Positions 1 to 7,789 of a stretch of DNA of 43,481 nucleotides are shown piece by piece. This DNA comes from Zetaproteobacteria bacterium CG_4_9_14_3_um_filter_54_145. GTDB lineage: Bacteria > Pseudomonadota > Zetaproteobacteria > Mariprofundales > Mariprofundaceae. Below the pieces are notes generated by a model, which made no database searches, had not been told where the DNA came from, and saw only the letters and a list, made by a program, of their open reading frames with translations. Position numbers and translations under genes: made by a program. The stretch is from NCBI GenBank assembly GCA_002791575.1, contig PFXI01000002.1:1-43481 (forward strand), in the 5' to 3' direction. The first letter of the stretch is position 1; each line of letters starts with the position of its first letter.

Positions 1-16
1 TGCGATCTACTTTCAC

Positions 17-48
17 TTGGGTGCTTTGGACCTGTATCCGGCACCCAA
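17..48. other. Inverted repeat, unassigned
   Basis: An 8-base perfect inverted repeat (17-24 pairing with 41-48) encloses a 16-base loop. No T-run follows on either strand, so it is not a convincing terminator. The rest of bases 1-93 shows no gene. Confidence 0.3.
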
Positions 49-93
49 TCAGGCAGGTTCGACTTGTGCTGCCCACACAACTTCGTGAAGCGC

Positions 94-324
94 CTATTTT
101 TTTATGACGCGCGGAGGGATTTTTCCTGACTTGCCCAGCAGATCGGAAAAGGTGGCAATATCTTCCTCTGAACCAAGCGTCTTGGAGTTAATCTTGATGC
201 CCAGTTGCTTGGCAACACTTTGCAGGCTTGCAATACACTCCTGCACTGCATCAGCCTTCTTATCTTTGCCGGCAATGCCTTTGGCTTTTAAATAGCCTTC
301 GAACTCTGCTTGATATCTGATCAT
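94..324 (-). CDS. Small hypothetical protein, possible truncated remnant
   Basis: A 76-residue charged, soluble protein. The ATG is preceded by a CTGGAG-type ribosome binding site, which supports the start. It has no signal peptide, membrane segment or cysteine cluster; one cysteine lies near the middle. The pattern of a helical FEGYL stretch followed by a long helix and a conserved-looking IATFSDLL segment faintly recalls the N-terminal helical region found in front of some restriction/HNH nuclease domains. The protein ends before any such domain, so it could be a remnant or simply a small free-standing protein. Function is unknown. It lies alone, with about 190 bases of apparently empty DNA between it and the next gene on the same strand. 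Confidence 0.5.
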   Translation of the reverse strand: MIRYQAEFEGYLKAKGIAGKDKKADAVQECIASLQSVAKQLGIKINSKTLGSEEDIATFSDLLGKSGKIPPRVIKK

Positions 325-512
325 GTTGGGACTCCAGGCGCGTAGAATGATGCGCGGTGACAGAATAGCAATGGCAACCGGTTTTCCACTCTTATATTGC
401 TGGTTGAATCTATATCAATCTGCATAGCAGCAGTTCGGAACATGGATGGAAGTGGGGTAAGGTACTGGCCCGGCAGATGTGTCACAGCCTCTGCTTATTG
501 TCGTCAACAGAA

Positions 513-1301
513 CTAATACTTCTCCGGCACAAAGGTTTGAGAATCAATAGCCGGACGCTGATAGTCCCCGTGTTTTTCTCTGGGCGGCAGCTCCATTGGT
601 ACCGGCATGATGTCTTCAAAAGGGATCGTGGCAAGGATATGGCTGAGGCAGTTCAGCCGTGCCCGTTTTTTATCATCGGCATCCACGACATACCAGTGTG
701 CTTCGGCAATATCGGTATAGAAAAACATCTGATCTTTGGCTTTTGAATACTCGACCCAGCGGTTGCGAGATTCCAGATCCATCGGGCTCAACTTCCAGTG
801 CTTGGTTGCATCATGTGCCCGCTTCTGAAAGCGGCTCTCCTGCACATCATCACTGACTGAGAACCAGTATTTCAATAAAATGATGCCGGAGTGGGCAAGC
901 ATGCGCTCAAATTCCGGACAGGAGCGCAGAAACTCCCGGTATTCCGCATCGCTGCAAAAATCCATCACGCGCTCGACACCTGCACGGTTGTACCAGCTCC
1001 GGTCAAAGATAACGATCTCTCCGGCAGCCGGAAAATGTTGTACATAGCGCTGAAAATACCACTGCGTTTTTTCCCTATCCGATGGGGCAGGCAGGGCCAC
1101 AACATTGCAGCCGCGCGGATTTAACGGCTCGATCAGGCGCTTGATGGTGCCGCCCTTACCGGCGGCATCACGCCCTTCGAAGACAATCATCACGCGCAGG
1201 CCTTTGGCCTTGACCCAGTGCTGCCATTTGACCAGGTCAACGTAGATGTCGGCCAGCGCTTTATGATAATCTTTCTTTGATATTTTCGTATCTTTACTCA
1301 T
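513..1301 (-). CDS. ppk2: Polyphosphate kinase 2 (PPK2 family)
   Basis: This 262-residue cytoplasmic enzyme belongs to the PPK2 family, which transfers phosphate between polyphosphate and nucleotides. The P-loop GRDAAGKGG is at residues 43-51 and the Walker B/lid region FDRSWYNR at 99-106, followed by AGVERVM, all family hallmarks. The length fits a single-domain class I-type PPK2. The ATG has an AGGAG ribosome binding site seven bases upstream. It is divergent from mntP, with about 115 bases between the start codons. Whether it mainly phosphorylates ADP or GDP, or works toward polyphosphate synthesis, cannot be read from the sequence. The family call is very secure. Confidence 0.95.
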   Translation of the reverse strand: MSKDTKISKKDYHKALADIYVDLVKWQHWVKAKGLRVMIVFEGRDAAGKGGTIKRLIEPLNPRGCNVVALPAPSDREKTQWYFQRYVQHFPAAGEIVIFDRSWYNRAGVERVMDFCSDAEYREFLRSCPEFERMLAHSGIILLKYWFSVSDDVQESRFQKRAHDATKHWKLSPMDLESRNRWVEYSKAKDQMFFYTDIAEAHWYVVDADDKKRARLNCLSHILATIPFEDIMPVPMELPPREKHGDYQRPAIDSQTFVPEKY

Positions 1302-1417
1302 GACAACACTCCTGCTGCTATCTTATCAGAACAGACGTGAATACCAAGTACGATGCTGTTTTTTCTTCTGCCGTTTGGCAGAGTGTGCGCGCAAAAAAAA
1401 CAGATGGGGTATGGACA

Positions 1418-1960
1418 ATGATTGAAGTGTTGTTTCTGTCGCTGGCGCTGGCTATGGATGCCTTTGCTGTGGCGATCGGGCTGGGCTCGAAAGAGGATGA
1501 GAAGCATCTGCTTACGCTGGCCATCAAGGCAGGCCTATGGTTTGGCATTTTTCAGGGGGTGATGCCGTTGATCGGTTACCTGGCCGGCCACGGCTTGCTG
1601 GGTTGGGTTGAGGCCTATGCATCGTGGATTGCCTTTGCGTTGCTGCTGCTCATCGGCGGTAAAATGATTTTTGAATCATTCGGCGAGGGTGTGGAAGAGG
1701 AGATCACGCAAACCAGCCATAAGGTGATGCTGATGCTGGCCATTGCCACTAGTATCGATGCCATGGCAGCGGGATTCACGCTGACCCTGCTTGAGGTTGA
1801 TGCCTGGCTTGCCTGCCTGATCATCGGTGTGACCACCTTTGTGATGAGCTGGGCCGGTGTTTATGTTGGCAAGCGCAGCGGCACCTGGCTGGAGAGTAAG
1901 GCGGAGCTGTTCGGTGGTGTGGTGTTGATTTTGATCGGTTTTAAAATGCTGCTATTCTGA
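1418..1960 (+). CDS. mntP: Manganese efflux pump MntP
   Basis: A 180-residue inner-membrane protein of the MntP (formerly DUF204) family, which exports Mn2+. Six hydrophobic helices are visible. The two pseudo-symmetric acidic motifs are present: [14 protein letters not shown] near the N terminus and [13 protein letters not shown] in the second half; their aspartates are the family's essential transport residues. The frame stays open upstream to 1337, but the extra residues are non-conserved and polar. The ATG at 1418, preceded by GGGG eight bases away, gives the family's usual length. I looked for a yybP-ykoY manganese riboswitch in the leader and found none, only a short CTGCC/GGCAG hairpin near 1370. 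Confidence 0.93.
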   Translation: MIEVLFLSLALAMDAFAVAIGLGSKEDEKHLLTLAIKAGLWFGIFQGVMPLIGYLAGHGLLGWVEAYASWIAFALLLLIGGKMIFESFGEGVEEEITQTSHKVMLMLAIATSIDAMAAGFTLTLLEVDAWLACLIIGVTTFVMSWAGVYVGKRSGTWLESKAELFGGVVLILIGFKMLLF

Positions 1961-2010
1961 CAGGCTGAACACAGGGCTGCTGCTCCGGCAGATGGTTCGG
2001 AGCAAGCGCA

Positions 2011-2757
2011 TCAGTGCGCAGCTTCGTCTCCCCATGGGTGCAGTTTGGCGGGACTGATATATTCAATTTTCACACTGGGAATCGGTGCCAGTTCAACCTC
2101 CACATGGTTGAACGGCATGTCCGGGTCTTCCACCTTGTCCTGCAGCTTGCCCGCTTCGGCAATAGCCATAACCAGCGCCTTGCCAATCAGGTTATCGTGC
2201 AGTGCTTCCATGGCATGCTCGACATCCACATGCCCGCTACCATGATGGTGAAAATGCACAAATACCTTTGGTGGAACCCCGACCTCAATGTCGACTTCAG
2301 TCAGGGTGTACCCGGCTTTTTTCAAATATGGCATGGTTTTCTTGATATCTGAACTGACACGATCGAGAGACAACTCGTTATTGAATACCTGTGACATGGC
2401 ATCATTGGTCAGGCCGAGAAACTGACTGGCGGCCGCTGTATAGCGCCCCTGTTCGAGCTCTGTTTTCCATATATTGCCACGTTCACTGGTCATGACCATT
2501 TCAAACGAGCGGTATATTGCCCAGGAAGAGAGCAGTAGCGCCAGAGCCGTGCAGATCAGAATCAGGCGGAGCAGGCGGCGCTTGTGGTGATGCCAGCGAC
2601 CCGGTTTTGTATGAGCATGGCGTTTGTGTTGCGGTTTGTACTGCGATTTCTGGCGTGGTGCCGATGCTGTAGGGCCGGGTGCTCTTGAATCCGCCTGCTG
2701 CCGGGAGTTGTCAGCAGGGCCGCTTGTAGTGCCCGGTTCGCCTTGCTCTATTGTCAC
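2011..2757 (-). CDS. Single-pass membrane protein of unknown function
   Basis: This 248-residue protein starts with GTG; no ATG lies before the membrane helix. Residues 1-60 form a disordered region rich in Pro, Gln, His and Lys, ending in a basic patch. One transmembrane helix spans about 62-82, and the remaining ~165 residues are predicted to lie in the periplasm. This soluble part has a VFVHFHHHGSGH segment (about 165-176) and a second His/Asp-rich stretch, which might bind metal. I do not recognise the family. It is convergent with mntP, about 50 bases away. A link to metal handling through mntP is only a guess. The next gene on the same strand lies 46 bases upstream, so the two may be co-transcribed. 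Confidence 0.6.
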   Translation of the reverse strand: MTIEQGEPGTTSGPADNSRQQADSRAPGPTASAPRQKSQYKPQHKRHAHTKPGRWHHHKRRLLRLILICTALALLLSSWAIYRSFEMVMTSERGNIWKTELEQGRYTAAASQFLGLTNDAMSQVFNNELSLDRVSSDIKKTMPYLKKAGYTLTEVDIEVGVPPKVFVHFHHHGSGHVDVEHAMEALHDNLIGKALVMAIAEAGKLQDKVEDPDMPFNHVEVELAPIPSVKIEYISPAKLHPWGDEAAH

Positions 2758-2803
2758 TGTAGTGCTCTATCGGTTCTTGGCTTGGGCGCAGTGGAGGAGG
2801 GTA

Positions 2804-3220
2804 TCACTCTGTTTTTTCAACGCTGTCCATATTGTCTTTGGCATCCTCGATCAGGCAGCGGATTTCATCAATGGCGGCGGCATTGCCGGCTTCGATCAGG
2901 CCAATGATGAAATTTTCAATGGTACGCGGCAGCAGTGTCGGATCCTCCAGCGTACCTCGGGAGTAGAGGATAAACCCATTGAGAAAGCCTTCAAACTGTT
3001 CGTCTGAGAGCTTCTCATGATTCTTGTTCTGCGATCCGGCCATGAACGCCTTGATCTGGCTGCTGCTGAATTCAAAGCCACCCAGCTCAAAAATCTCTTT
3101 GATCTCAAAGTGCTTGAGATTGTTGGCAATGGATATTTTTTTGATAATGCTATTATTTTTCATGGGCGGCAGTTTAGGTATCAGGTGGTGATCAGGATAG
3201 CATTTTTTTATCAGTGACAT
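2804..3220 (-). CDS. DUF1456 (YehS-like) protein
   Basis: A 138-residue soluble protein. Residues 20-90 (NNSIIKKISIANNL, then EIFELGGFEFSSSQIKAFM, then LSDEQFEGFLNGFILYSRG) match the DUF1456/YehS helical repeat. E. coli YehS carries two such repeats; here the second half is strongly diverged (TLEDPTLLPRTIENFIIGLIE onward) or replaced. The start is ambiguous. The ATG at 3220 has an AGAG-rich ribosome binding site; an internal ATG at 3163 is where homology begins but has no such site. The family's function is unknown. It lies upstream of the membrane protein on the same strand. Confidence 0.7.
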   Translation of the reverse strand: MSLIKKCYPDHHLIPKLPPMKNNSIIKKISIANNLKHFEIKEIFELGGFEFSSSQIKAFMAGSQNKNHEKLSDEQFEGFLNGFILYSRGTLEDPTLLPRTIENFIIGLIEAGNAAAIDEIRCLIEDAKDNMDSVEKTE

Positions 3221-3413
3221 ATCTCTCTTACTCTTGCCTGTATGAATTATTCATGGTTTTCTCCAATTTAGCGGCAACATTTCAGTAAATCCGTTTCCCA
3301 AAGCAATAGAGCACTGGCATGCTTCGCGCGCATTTTTTTGCAGGTAGTCCGCCGCATGTAAATCCGGCTGCTGCACCAATGACAGGTTTCAATCACGGAT
3401 AGTGGAGAGGATT

Positions 3414-4247
3414 ATGAACAGACTGATTGTGCTCGCGGGTATCACTGCGATGCTGAGCGTGGGTAGCGCCGATGCCGGCGTTATCACTTCGGCAGGTTCG
3501 ACAACCGTTCAGCCGGCGATGAAGGCCTGCGCAAAAGCCTATAAAAAGAGCCATGCCGACATGCAGTTTATTATTGCCGGCGGTGGCTCAAGCAAGGGTG
3601 TGAAGACTGCCGCCAGAGGCAAGGTGGATATCGGCCGTGCATCGCGTGCGATCAAGGATAAAGAGGCAGTCGCCCATCCGGATCTGAAGACGTTCAAGCT
3701 GGCCACTGATGGCGTGGTTCTTGTGATCAATGCCGCCAATACCATTTCAGCACTGAGCTCGGCGCAAGTGGAGCAGCTGTTCAAAGGCGAGGTTGATAAC
3801 TGGCAGGCCGTGGGTGGGCCTGACGCTCCGGTTAAATTGATCTCCATGGGTACGGAGCATGGTACATACGAGTTGTTCTCCCATCACTTTCACCTCAAAG
3901 GAGTGGAGAGTGATGGCAACCTGATGTTTGATCACGGTCAGGCATGGATTGCTTTTTCGCAGGATATTGCGCTGGAAAAGGTGGCTCATGATAAAAACGC
4001 CATCACTTTTGCATCAGTCGGCGTTGCCGGTGAATTTGCCCAGAATGGTGATGTGAAGCTGCTCAATCTCGATGGTGTAGAGCCGACCACGGAGAATGTG
4101 GTGAATGGCACATACAAGCTCTCCAGACCGTTACTGCTGCTGACCAGGGGCGCACCAAGTGGTGAAATAAAAGATTTCATTGATTATATGCAGGCTGCCG
4201 AGTGCCAGTCGATTGTCAAAGAGCTGGGTTATATTCCCAATCTTTAA
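3414..4247 (+). CDS. pstS: PstS-type phosphate-binding periplasmic protein
   Basis: A 277-residue periplasmic solute-binding protein of the PstS/PBP-like group. The ATG at 3414 follows a GAGAGG site; an in-frame GTG at 3402 lies in the leader and is unlikely. A signal peptide (about residues 1-21) ends in ADA-G. The mature protein opens with the classic AGSTTVQP phosphate-loop motif, and IAGGGSSKG, KVDIGRASR and a lysine-rich C terminus complete the fold. It probably delivers phosphate to an ABC importer, but no pstCAB or phoU lies in this window, so it may instead serve in sensing or work with permeases elsewhere. A secreted unknown follows 42 bases downstream. Confidence 0.85.
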   Translation: MNRLIVLAGITAMLSVGSADAGVITSAGSTTVQPAMKACAKAYKKSHADMQFIIAGGGSSKGVKTAARGKVDIGRASRAIKDKEAVAHPDLKTFKLATDGVVLVINAANTISALSSAQVEQLFKGEVDNWQAVGGPDAPVKLISMGTEHGTYELFSHHFHLKGVESDGNLMFDHGQAWIAFSQDIALEKVAHDKNAITFASVGVAGEFAQNGDVKLLNLDGVEPTTENVVNGTYKLSRPLLLLTRGAPSGEIKDFIDYMQAAECQSIVKELGYIPNL

Positions 4248-4289
4248 GCGTTTCTGAAGACAAATATCTAACAGAATCAGGAGAGTGTA

Positions 4290-4808
4290 ATGCGTTATAT
4301 TATTTGTATGCTGCTTGCAGCGGGTATGGGCATGGTATCAGTAAGTGCGCAGGCCGAAGAATCCAGAAGTGTCAACTTCATGGTTTTTATGAAGGTGGAT
4401 CCGGCATTTGACTATGACCCGATCATGTTCGGCGGCTTCAGTGCGTTTATCAATAAAATGGACGGAGCCCGTTTGCTGTTGCTCTCGCACAGTGCAAAAT
4501 CGCTGAACGGCGATGTTATCAATCTACAGCAGGATGTGTTGAATGACAGAAAAGGCGGTGGCTTGAGCGATGTCGGCGTCAATTGTCAGCTGAGCTACCA
4601 TGCAGCCGGTGAAGCAGATGATATCGAATATCAATTCAATGGTGATTGCCAGATTATCGGCAGTTTTCATGGCAAGGAGATGACCATCAAGGCTCATATT
4701 CCCAGCACCGATCTGCCGGATGCGGCCAGAGGTACGGATGTCTGGATGGAAGTCTATGAGGATTCTAAATCCGGACTTGCCTTTTACGCCAACGTCAGCA
4801 AACGCTAG
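4290..4808 (+). CDS. Secreted protein of unknown function
   Basis: A 172-residue protein with a clear Sec signal peptide (hydrophobic to about residue 20, then AQA-EE). The mature part is rich in Asp and Gly and contains two cysteines (in VNCQLSY and GDCQIIG) that could form a disulfide. An AGGAG site sits properly before the ATG. It follows pstS by 42 bases in the same direction and may share its transcript, which hints at a phosphate-related or envelope role without proving one. No domain recognised. Confidence 0.65.
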   Translation: MRYIICMLLAAGMGMVSVSAQAEESRSVNFMVFMKVDPAFDYDPIMFGGFSAFINKMDGARLLLLSHSAKSLNGDVINLQQDVLNDRKGGGLSDVGVNCQLSYHAAGEADDIEYQFNGDCQIIGSFHGKEMTIKAHIPSTDLPDAARGTDVWMEVYEDSKSGLAFYANVSKR

Positions 4809-4844
4809 CCTGTCTGAGCTGGCAAACGCTCAGCCGGGGGTAGT

Positions 4845-6023
4845 ATGTTAAACAGCTTCGCATTTGCAGCCACACCGCTCATCCGTTTCGGCGCCGGCAC
4901 CCGGCGCGAGTTAGCCGGTCTGATTGCCGCATTCGGGAATCGGCTGCTGCTGGTTACCGGCGGCACCTCCTTTGACAGATCGCCCCGGGCCTGCATGCTG
5001 CTGGAAAGCCTGCAGCAGCGTTTTGAGCTTAAACGCCTGCGTGTTGGTGGTGAACCATCGCCGCAGCTGGTCGATGATGCGGTAGCGGCATTCGCCGCCT
5101 GGCAGCCGCAGTGCGTAGTCGCCATTGGCGGCGGCAGTACCATCGATGCAGCCAAGGCTATTGCAGGTCTGCTTCCCACAGGTGATTCGGTGATGGCATA
5201 TCTCGAAGGGGTGGGGCAGGGCAAGACCTACGGCGGAGAAGCCACGCCATTTATCGCACTACCCACCACTGCTGGAACGGGCGGAGAAACCAGTAAAAAT
5301 GCGGTACTGTCAGTAATTGGTGAGAATGGATTCAAGAAGTCCTTTCGTCATGAGAAGCTGGTGGCGCGCGCCATTATTCTCGATCCGGAACTCTCGCTGG
5401 GTTGTCCTGCAACCATCAGTGCGGCTTGCGGCATGGATGCGCTGACCCAGTTGCTGGAATCCTATCTGTCTACCGACGCAAACCCGATGACCGATGCGCT
5501 GGCGCTGAGCGGCCTGGAATATCTGCGCGATGCGCTTATTCCGGCTGTAGAGCAGGGTGATGATCTGGCTGCACGCGCAGGCATGCTGTATGCCTCATCG
5601 ATATCCGGTCTGACACTGGCCAATGCCGGGCTCGGCAGTGTGCATGGCCTGGCTTCACCATTGGGTGCTTTTTTTCCGATTCCGCACGGTGTGGTCTGCG
5701 GCACACTGGTGGCCGCGGCTGTCAGACAAAATATAGAGCTGCTGTCGACCGGGGAGCCGCTGCATCCGGCACTGGCCAAATATGCCGTAGCCGGCCGGCT
5801 GATGCTGAACAGGCAGGATCTGTCGGATCAGGATGCCATCACGGGGCTAATGAGCCTGCTGGATGCGTGGACAGAGCGACTGCATATGCCGCAGCTCTCG
5901 GCATTCGGCATTACTGTCGCCGATATCCCGCATATCGTTGCCCATGCCAGTGGCGGCATGAAAACCAATCCGGTACAACTTACCGCTGCACAGGCTGCAG
6001 CGCTGTTGGTATCCAGGCTGTAG
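4845..6023 (+). CDS. Iron-containing alcohol dehydrogenase family enzyme
   Basis: A 392-residue cytoplasmic NAD(P)-dependent oxidoreductase of the group III (iron-activated) alcohol dehydrogenase family. The dinucleotide-binding signature GGGSTIDAAKA is at residues 95-105, followed by LPTTAGTGGETS. The metal site lies in the C-terminal helical domain: a CGMDALTQLLES segment and the His-containing stretches GSVHGLASPLG and FPIPHGVV. The length is typical for the family. GGGGG six bases upstream serves as ribosome binding site. The substrate cannot be told from sequence; the family includes butanol, 1,3-propanediol and methanol dehydrogenases. It is followed by the ArsR gene after a 90-base intergenic promoter region. 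Confidence 0.9.
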   Translation: MLNSFAFAATPLIRFGAGTRRELAGLIAAFGNRLLLVTGGTSFDRSPRACMLLESLQQRFELKRLRVGGEPSPQLVDDAVAAFAAWQPQCVVAIGGGSTIDAAKAIAGLLPTGDSVMAYLEGVGQGKTYGGEATPFIALPTTAGTGGETSKNAVLSVIGENGFKKSFRHEKLVARAIILDPELSLGCPATISAACGMDALTQLLESYLSTDANPMTDALALSGLEYLRDALIPAVEQGDDLAARAGMLYASSISGLTLANAGLGSVHGLASPLGAFFPIPHGVVCGTLVAAAVRQNIELLSTGEPLHPALAKYAVAGRLMLNRQDLSDQDAITGLMSLLDAWTERLHMPQLSAFGITVADIPHIVAHASGGMKTNPVQLTAAQAAALLVSRL

Positions 6024-6080
6024 TTTTACGCTTCGTCACTTCGATCGGGGACTGTTTTCAGCAATATACATTAGGCATTG

Positions 6081-6106
6081 ATTATATTAGTGTAATTGAA
6101 TATTAT
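6081..6106. promoter_or_regulatory. Candidate ArsR/BigR-type operator
   Basis: An AT-rich imperfect inverted repeat: ATTATATT at 6081-6088 and AATATTAT at 6099-6106, seven of eight positions symmetric, separated by ten bases. It lies directly before the arsR start and contains a possible -10 (TATATT, 6083-6088). AT-rich dyads at the autoregulated promoter are typical of BigR/SqrR repressors. The assignment is inference. Confidence 0.4.
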
Positions 6107-6113
6107 TCGCCGC

Positions 6114-6434
6114 ATGACTAGGATCCCGAAGGAAAAAATCATTTCAGCCAGTGAAGGCTTACGTGCCATTGCACATGAGGTTCGACTTTCCGTGCTTTGT
6201 AATCTGCTCAACGGGCCGATGTGCGTGCAGGAATTGATGGAGGCAACCGGTGCCGCCCAATCCAATCTCTCCCAGCATCTGGCCAAGATGCGCCTGATGG
6301 GCGTGATCTGTAATGAGAAGCGCGGTCAGCAGGTTTATTACAGAATCGCCAATCCCGCTTTCTCCGAACTTGTCCATGCTTTACAAAACATCTATTGTCC
6401 TGAGATGTGCAAGATTGCAGTGAAGGAGGGCTGA
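6114..6434 (+). CDS. ArsR-family repressor, BigR/SqrR-like
   Basis: A 106-residue winged-helix repressor of the ArsR/SmtB family. The recognition helix is in AAQSNLSQHLAKMRLMG (residues 47-63), followed by the wing NEKRGQQVYYRI. Cysteines occur at 29, 37, 66, 95 and 99. Cys29 (in VLCNLL of helix 2) and Cys95 (in IYCPE of the last helix) sit where BigR/SqrR/YgaV have the pair that forms a per- or polysulfide bridge. The classical arsenic ELCVCDL metal motif is absent. This, plus the sulfur genes downstream, suggests a persulfide sensor. The start is uncertain: ATG 6114 or an in-frame TTG at 6096; neither has a ribosome binding site. The tolC homologue begins two bases after the stop. Confidence 0.85.
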   Translation: MTRIPKEKIISASEGLRAIAHEVRLSVLCNLLNGPMCVQELMEATGAAQSNLSQHLAKMRLMGVICNEKRGQQVYYRIANPAFSELVHALQNIYCPEMCKIAVKEG

Positions 6435-6436
6435 GG

Positions 6437-7789
6437 GTGTTTTTTTTCGCTAAAATATCAGTATTACGTTATACACTAATGCTTATGTCGGCAGTTTGTT
6501 TTATCATGCCGGCTGCAGCAGATACATTCACATTACAGCAGAGCGTGGCCATGGCACTGCAGCACAACCGGCTGCTCGCCGCTGATCAGTATCGTGTACA
6601 GGCGGCCGAGGCCGGCGTTGATGAGGCCAACGGGCATCTGCTACCAAGACTTGATGCCGGTTACAGCATGATGCGGAGTAACTCTCCATTGACCGTATTC
6701 GGTACCAAGCTGATGCAGCAGCGCGTAACCGCCGCCGACTTCAACCCGGTTACTTTGAATAACCCTTCAGCTATCAATAATTACCAGCCTAGCCTGACCT
6801 TGAGCATGCCGCTATATCAGGGCGGTGCCCTGTGGGCCGGACGTCGTCAGGCAGAGCAGGGCGTGCAGGCAAGCCATAGTCAGCATGCATGGCTGCGTCA
6901 GCAGACGATTTTTCAAACCATCCAGACCTATATGGCATGGCTCAATGCCGATGCCCAGCTTAAAGCTGCCGAGAAATCACTGGAGGCATCGAGCCGCCAT
7001 TTGAACAATGTGCGCGCCATGCGCAAGCGCGGCATTCTGATTGATTCTGATGTGATGGATGCAGAGGTACACCGTCTGCAGAATGAGGTGCGTGTGAACC
7101 AGAGCCGTAATGGCGTTGAGCACGCCCGTGATCTGCTGGCTCGCCTTACCGGCATGACAACAGAGGTGATGACTCAACCTGCTGCTGCACCGGAGCTGCA
7201 GGCTCCGGCAGCGGTCCAGCAACTGGAGCAGACGGCGATAAGGCAGCGGCCGGATTTTCAGGCCATGCAGTCCACACTGGAAGCCAGCAGGGCAGCGGTG
7301 GATGTGGAAAAGTCCTCATTCATGCCGCATGTCAGCCTGCAGGCCACACAGGAGTGGAACAGCGCTACACCTTCGGTACGTAATGGCAATGCTACGGTGG
7401 GAGCACAGGTGAGTATGAATCTGTTTGCCGGTGGATCGGATAAGGCAGCATTGAGCCGGCGCCGGGCGGATGCAGCACGTTTGTCACTGGAGCTTGATGA
7501 CAAACAGTCGCAGATCATCAATGAAGTCAGACAGGCCAGGCGTCAGCTAACCGAGGCAGAAAAGCGTAGCAGGGCAGAGTCCGAGGCCATGAATCAGGCG
7601 CTGGAATCCCTGCGCATTACAGAACTCAGGCACGCTCAGGGGCTGGAAAAAACATCGGATCTGCTCAATGCGCAGAGCCGTGCCGATATGGCTCAGGCGG
7701 AAGCGATCCGGGCCGGATACGATGTAAGTGTAGCCAAAGCAAACCTGTTACTGGTGAGCGGCAGCTTGAGTGAGGGGAGTATTCAATGA
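6437..7789 (+). CDS. TolC-family outer-membrane efflux protein
   Basis: A 450-residue outer-membrane channel component. I place the start at GTG 6437: a perfect AAGGAGG lies seven bases upstream, inside the end of arsR. The resulting N terminus is a signal peptide of about 30 residues ending in PAAA-D. The mature protein shows the alternating helical coiled-coil and strand pattern of the OEP family, with LQQSVAMALQHNRLL at the start and the internal duplication. It overlaps the adaptor gene by four bases (ATGA), so the proteins are translationally coupled. Together with the adaptor and RND pump it forms a tripartite exporter. Confidence 0.9.
   Translation: MFFFAKISVLRYTLMLMSAVCFIMPAAADTFTLQQSVAMALQHNRLLAADQYRVQAAEAGVDEANGHLLPRLDAGYSMMRSNSPLTVFGTKLMQQRVTAADFNPVTLNNPSAINNYQPSLTLSMPLYQGGALWAGRRQAEQGVQASHSQHAWLRQQTIFQTIQTYMAWLNADAQLKAAEKSLEASSRHLNNVRAMRKRGILIDSDVMDAEVHRLQNEVRVNQSRNGVEHARDLLARLTGMTTEVMTQPAAAPELQAPAAVQQLEQTAIRQRPDFQAMQSTLEASRAAVDVEKSSFMPHVSLQATQEWNSATPSVRNGNATVGAQVSMNLFAGGSDKAALSRRRADAARLSLELDDKQSQIINEVRQARRQLTEAEKRSRAESEAMNQALESLRITELRHAQGLEKTSDLLNAQSRADMAQAEAIRAGYDVSVAKANLLLVSGSLSEGSIQ

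Noticed and set aside
1302-1417. Manganese riboswitch (yybP-ykoY) before mntP
   Set aside because: No conserved loop sequence or characteristic stems of that class are visible, only a five-pair hairpin.
3221-3413. Pho box upstream of pstS
   Set aside because: A single TGACAG half-site near 3379 was found, but no second half at the right distance.
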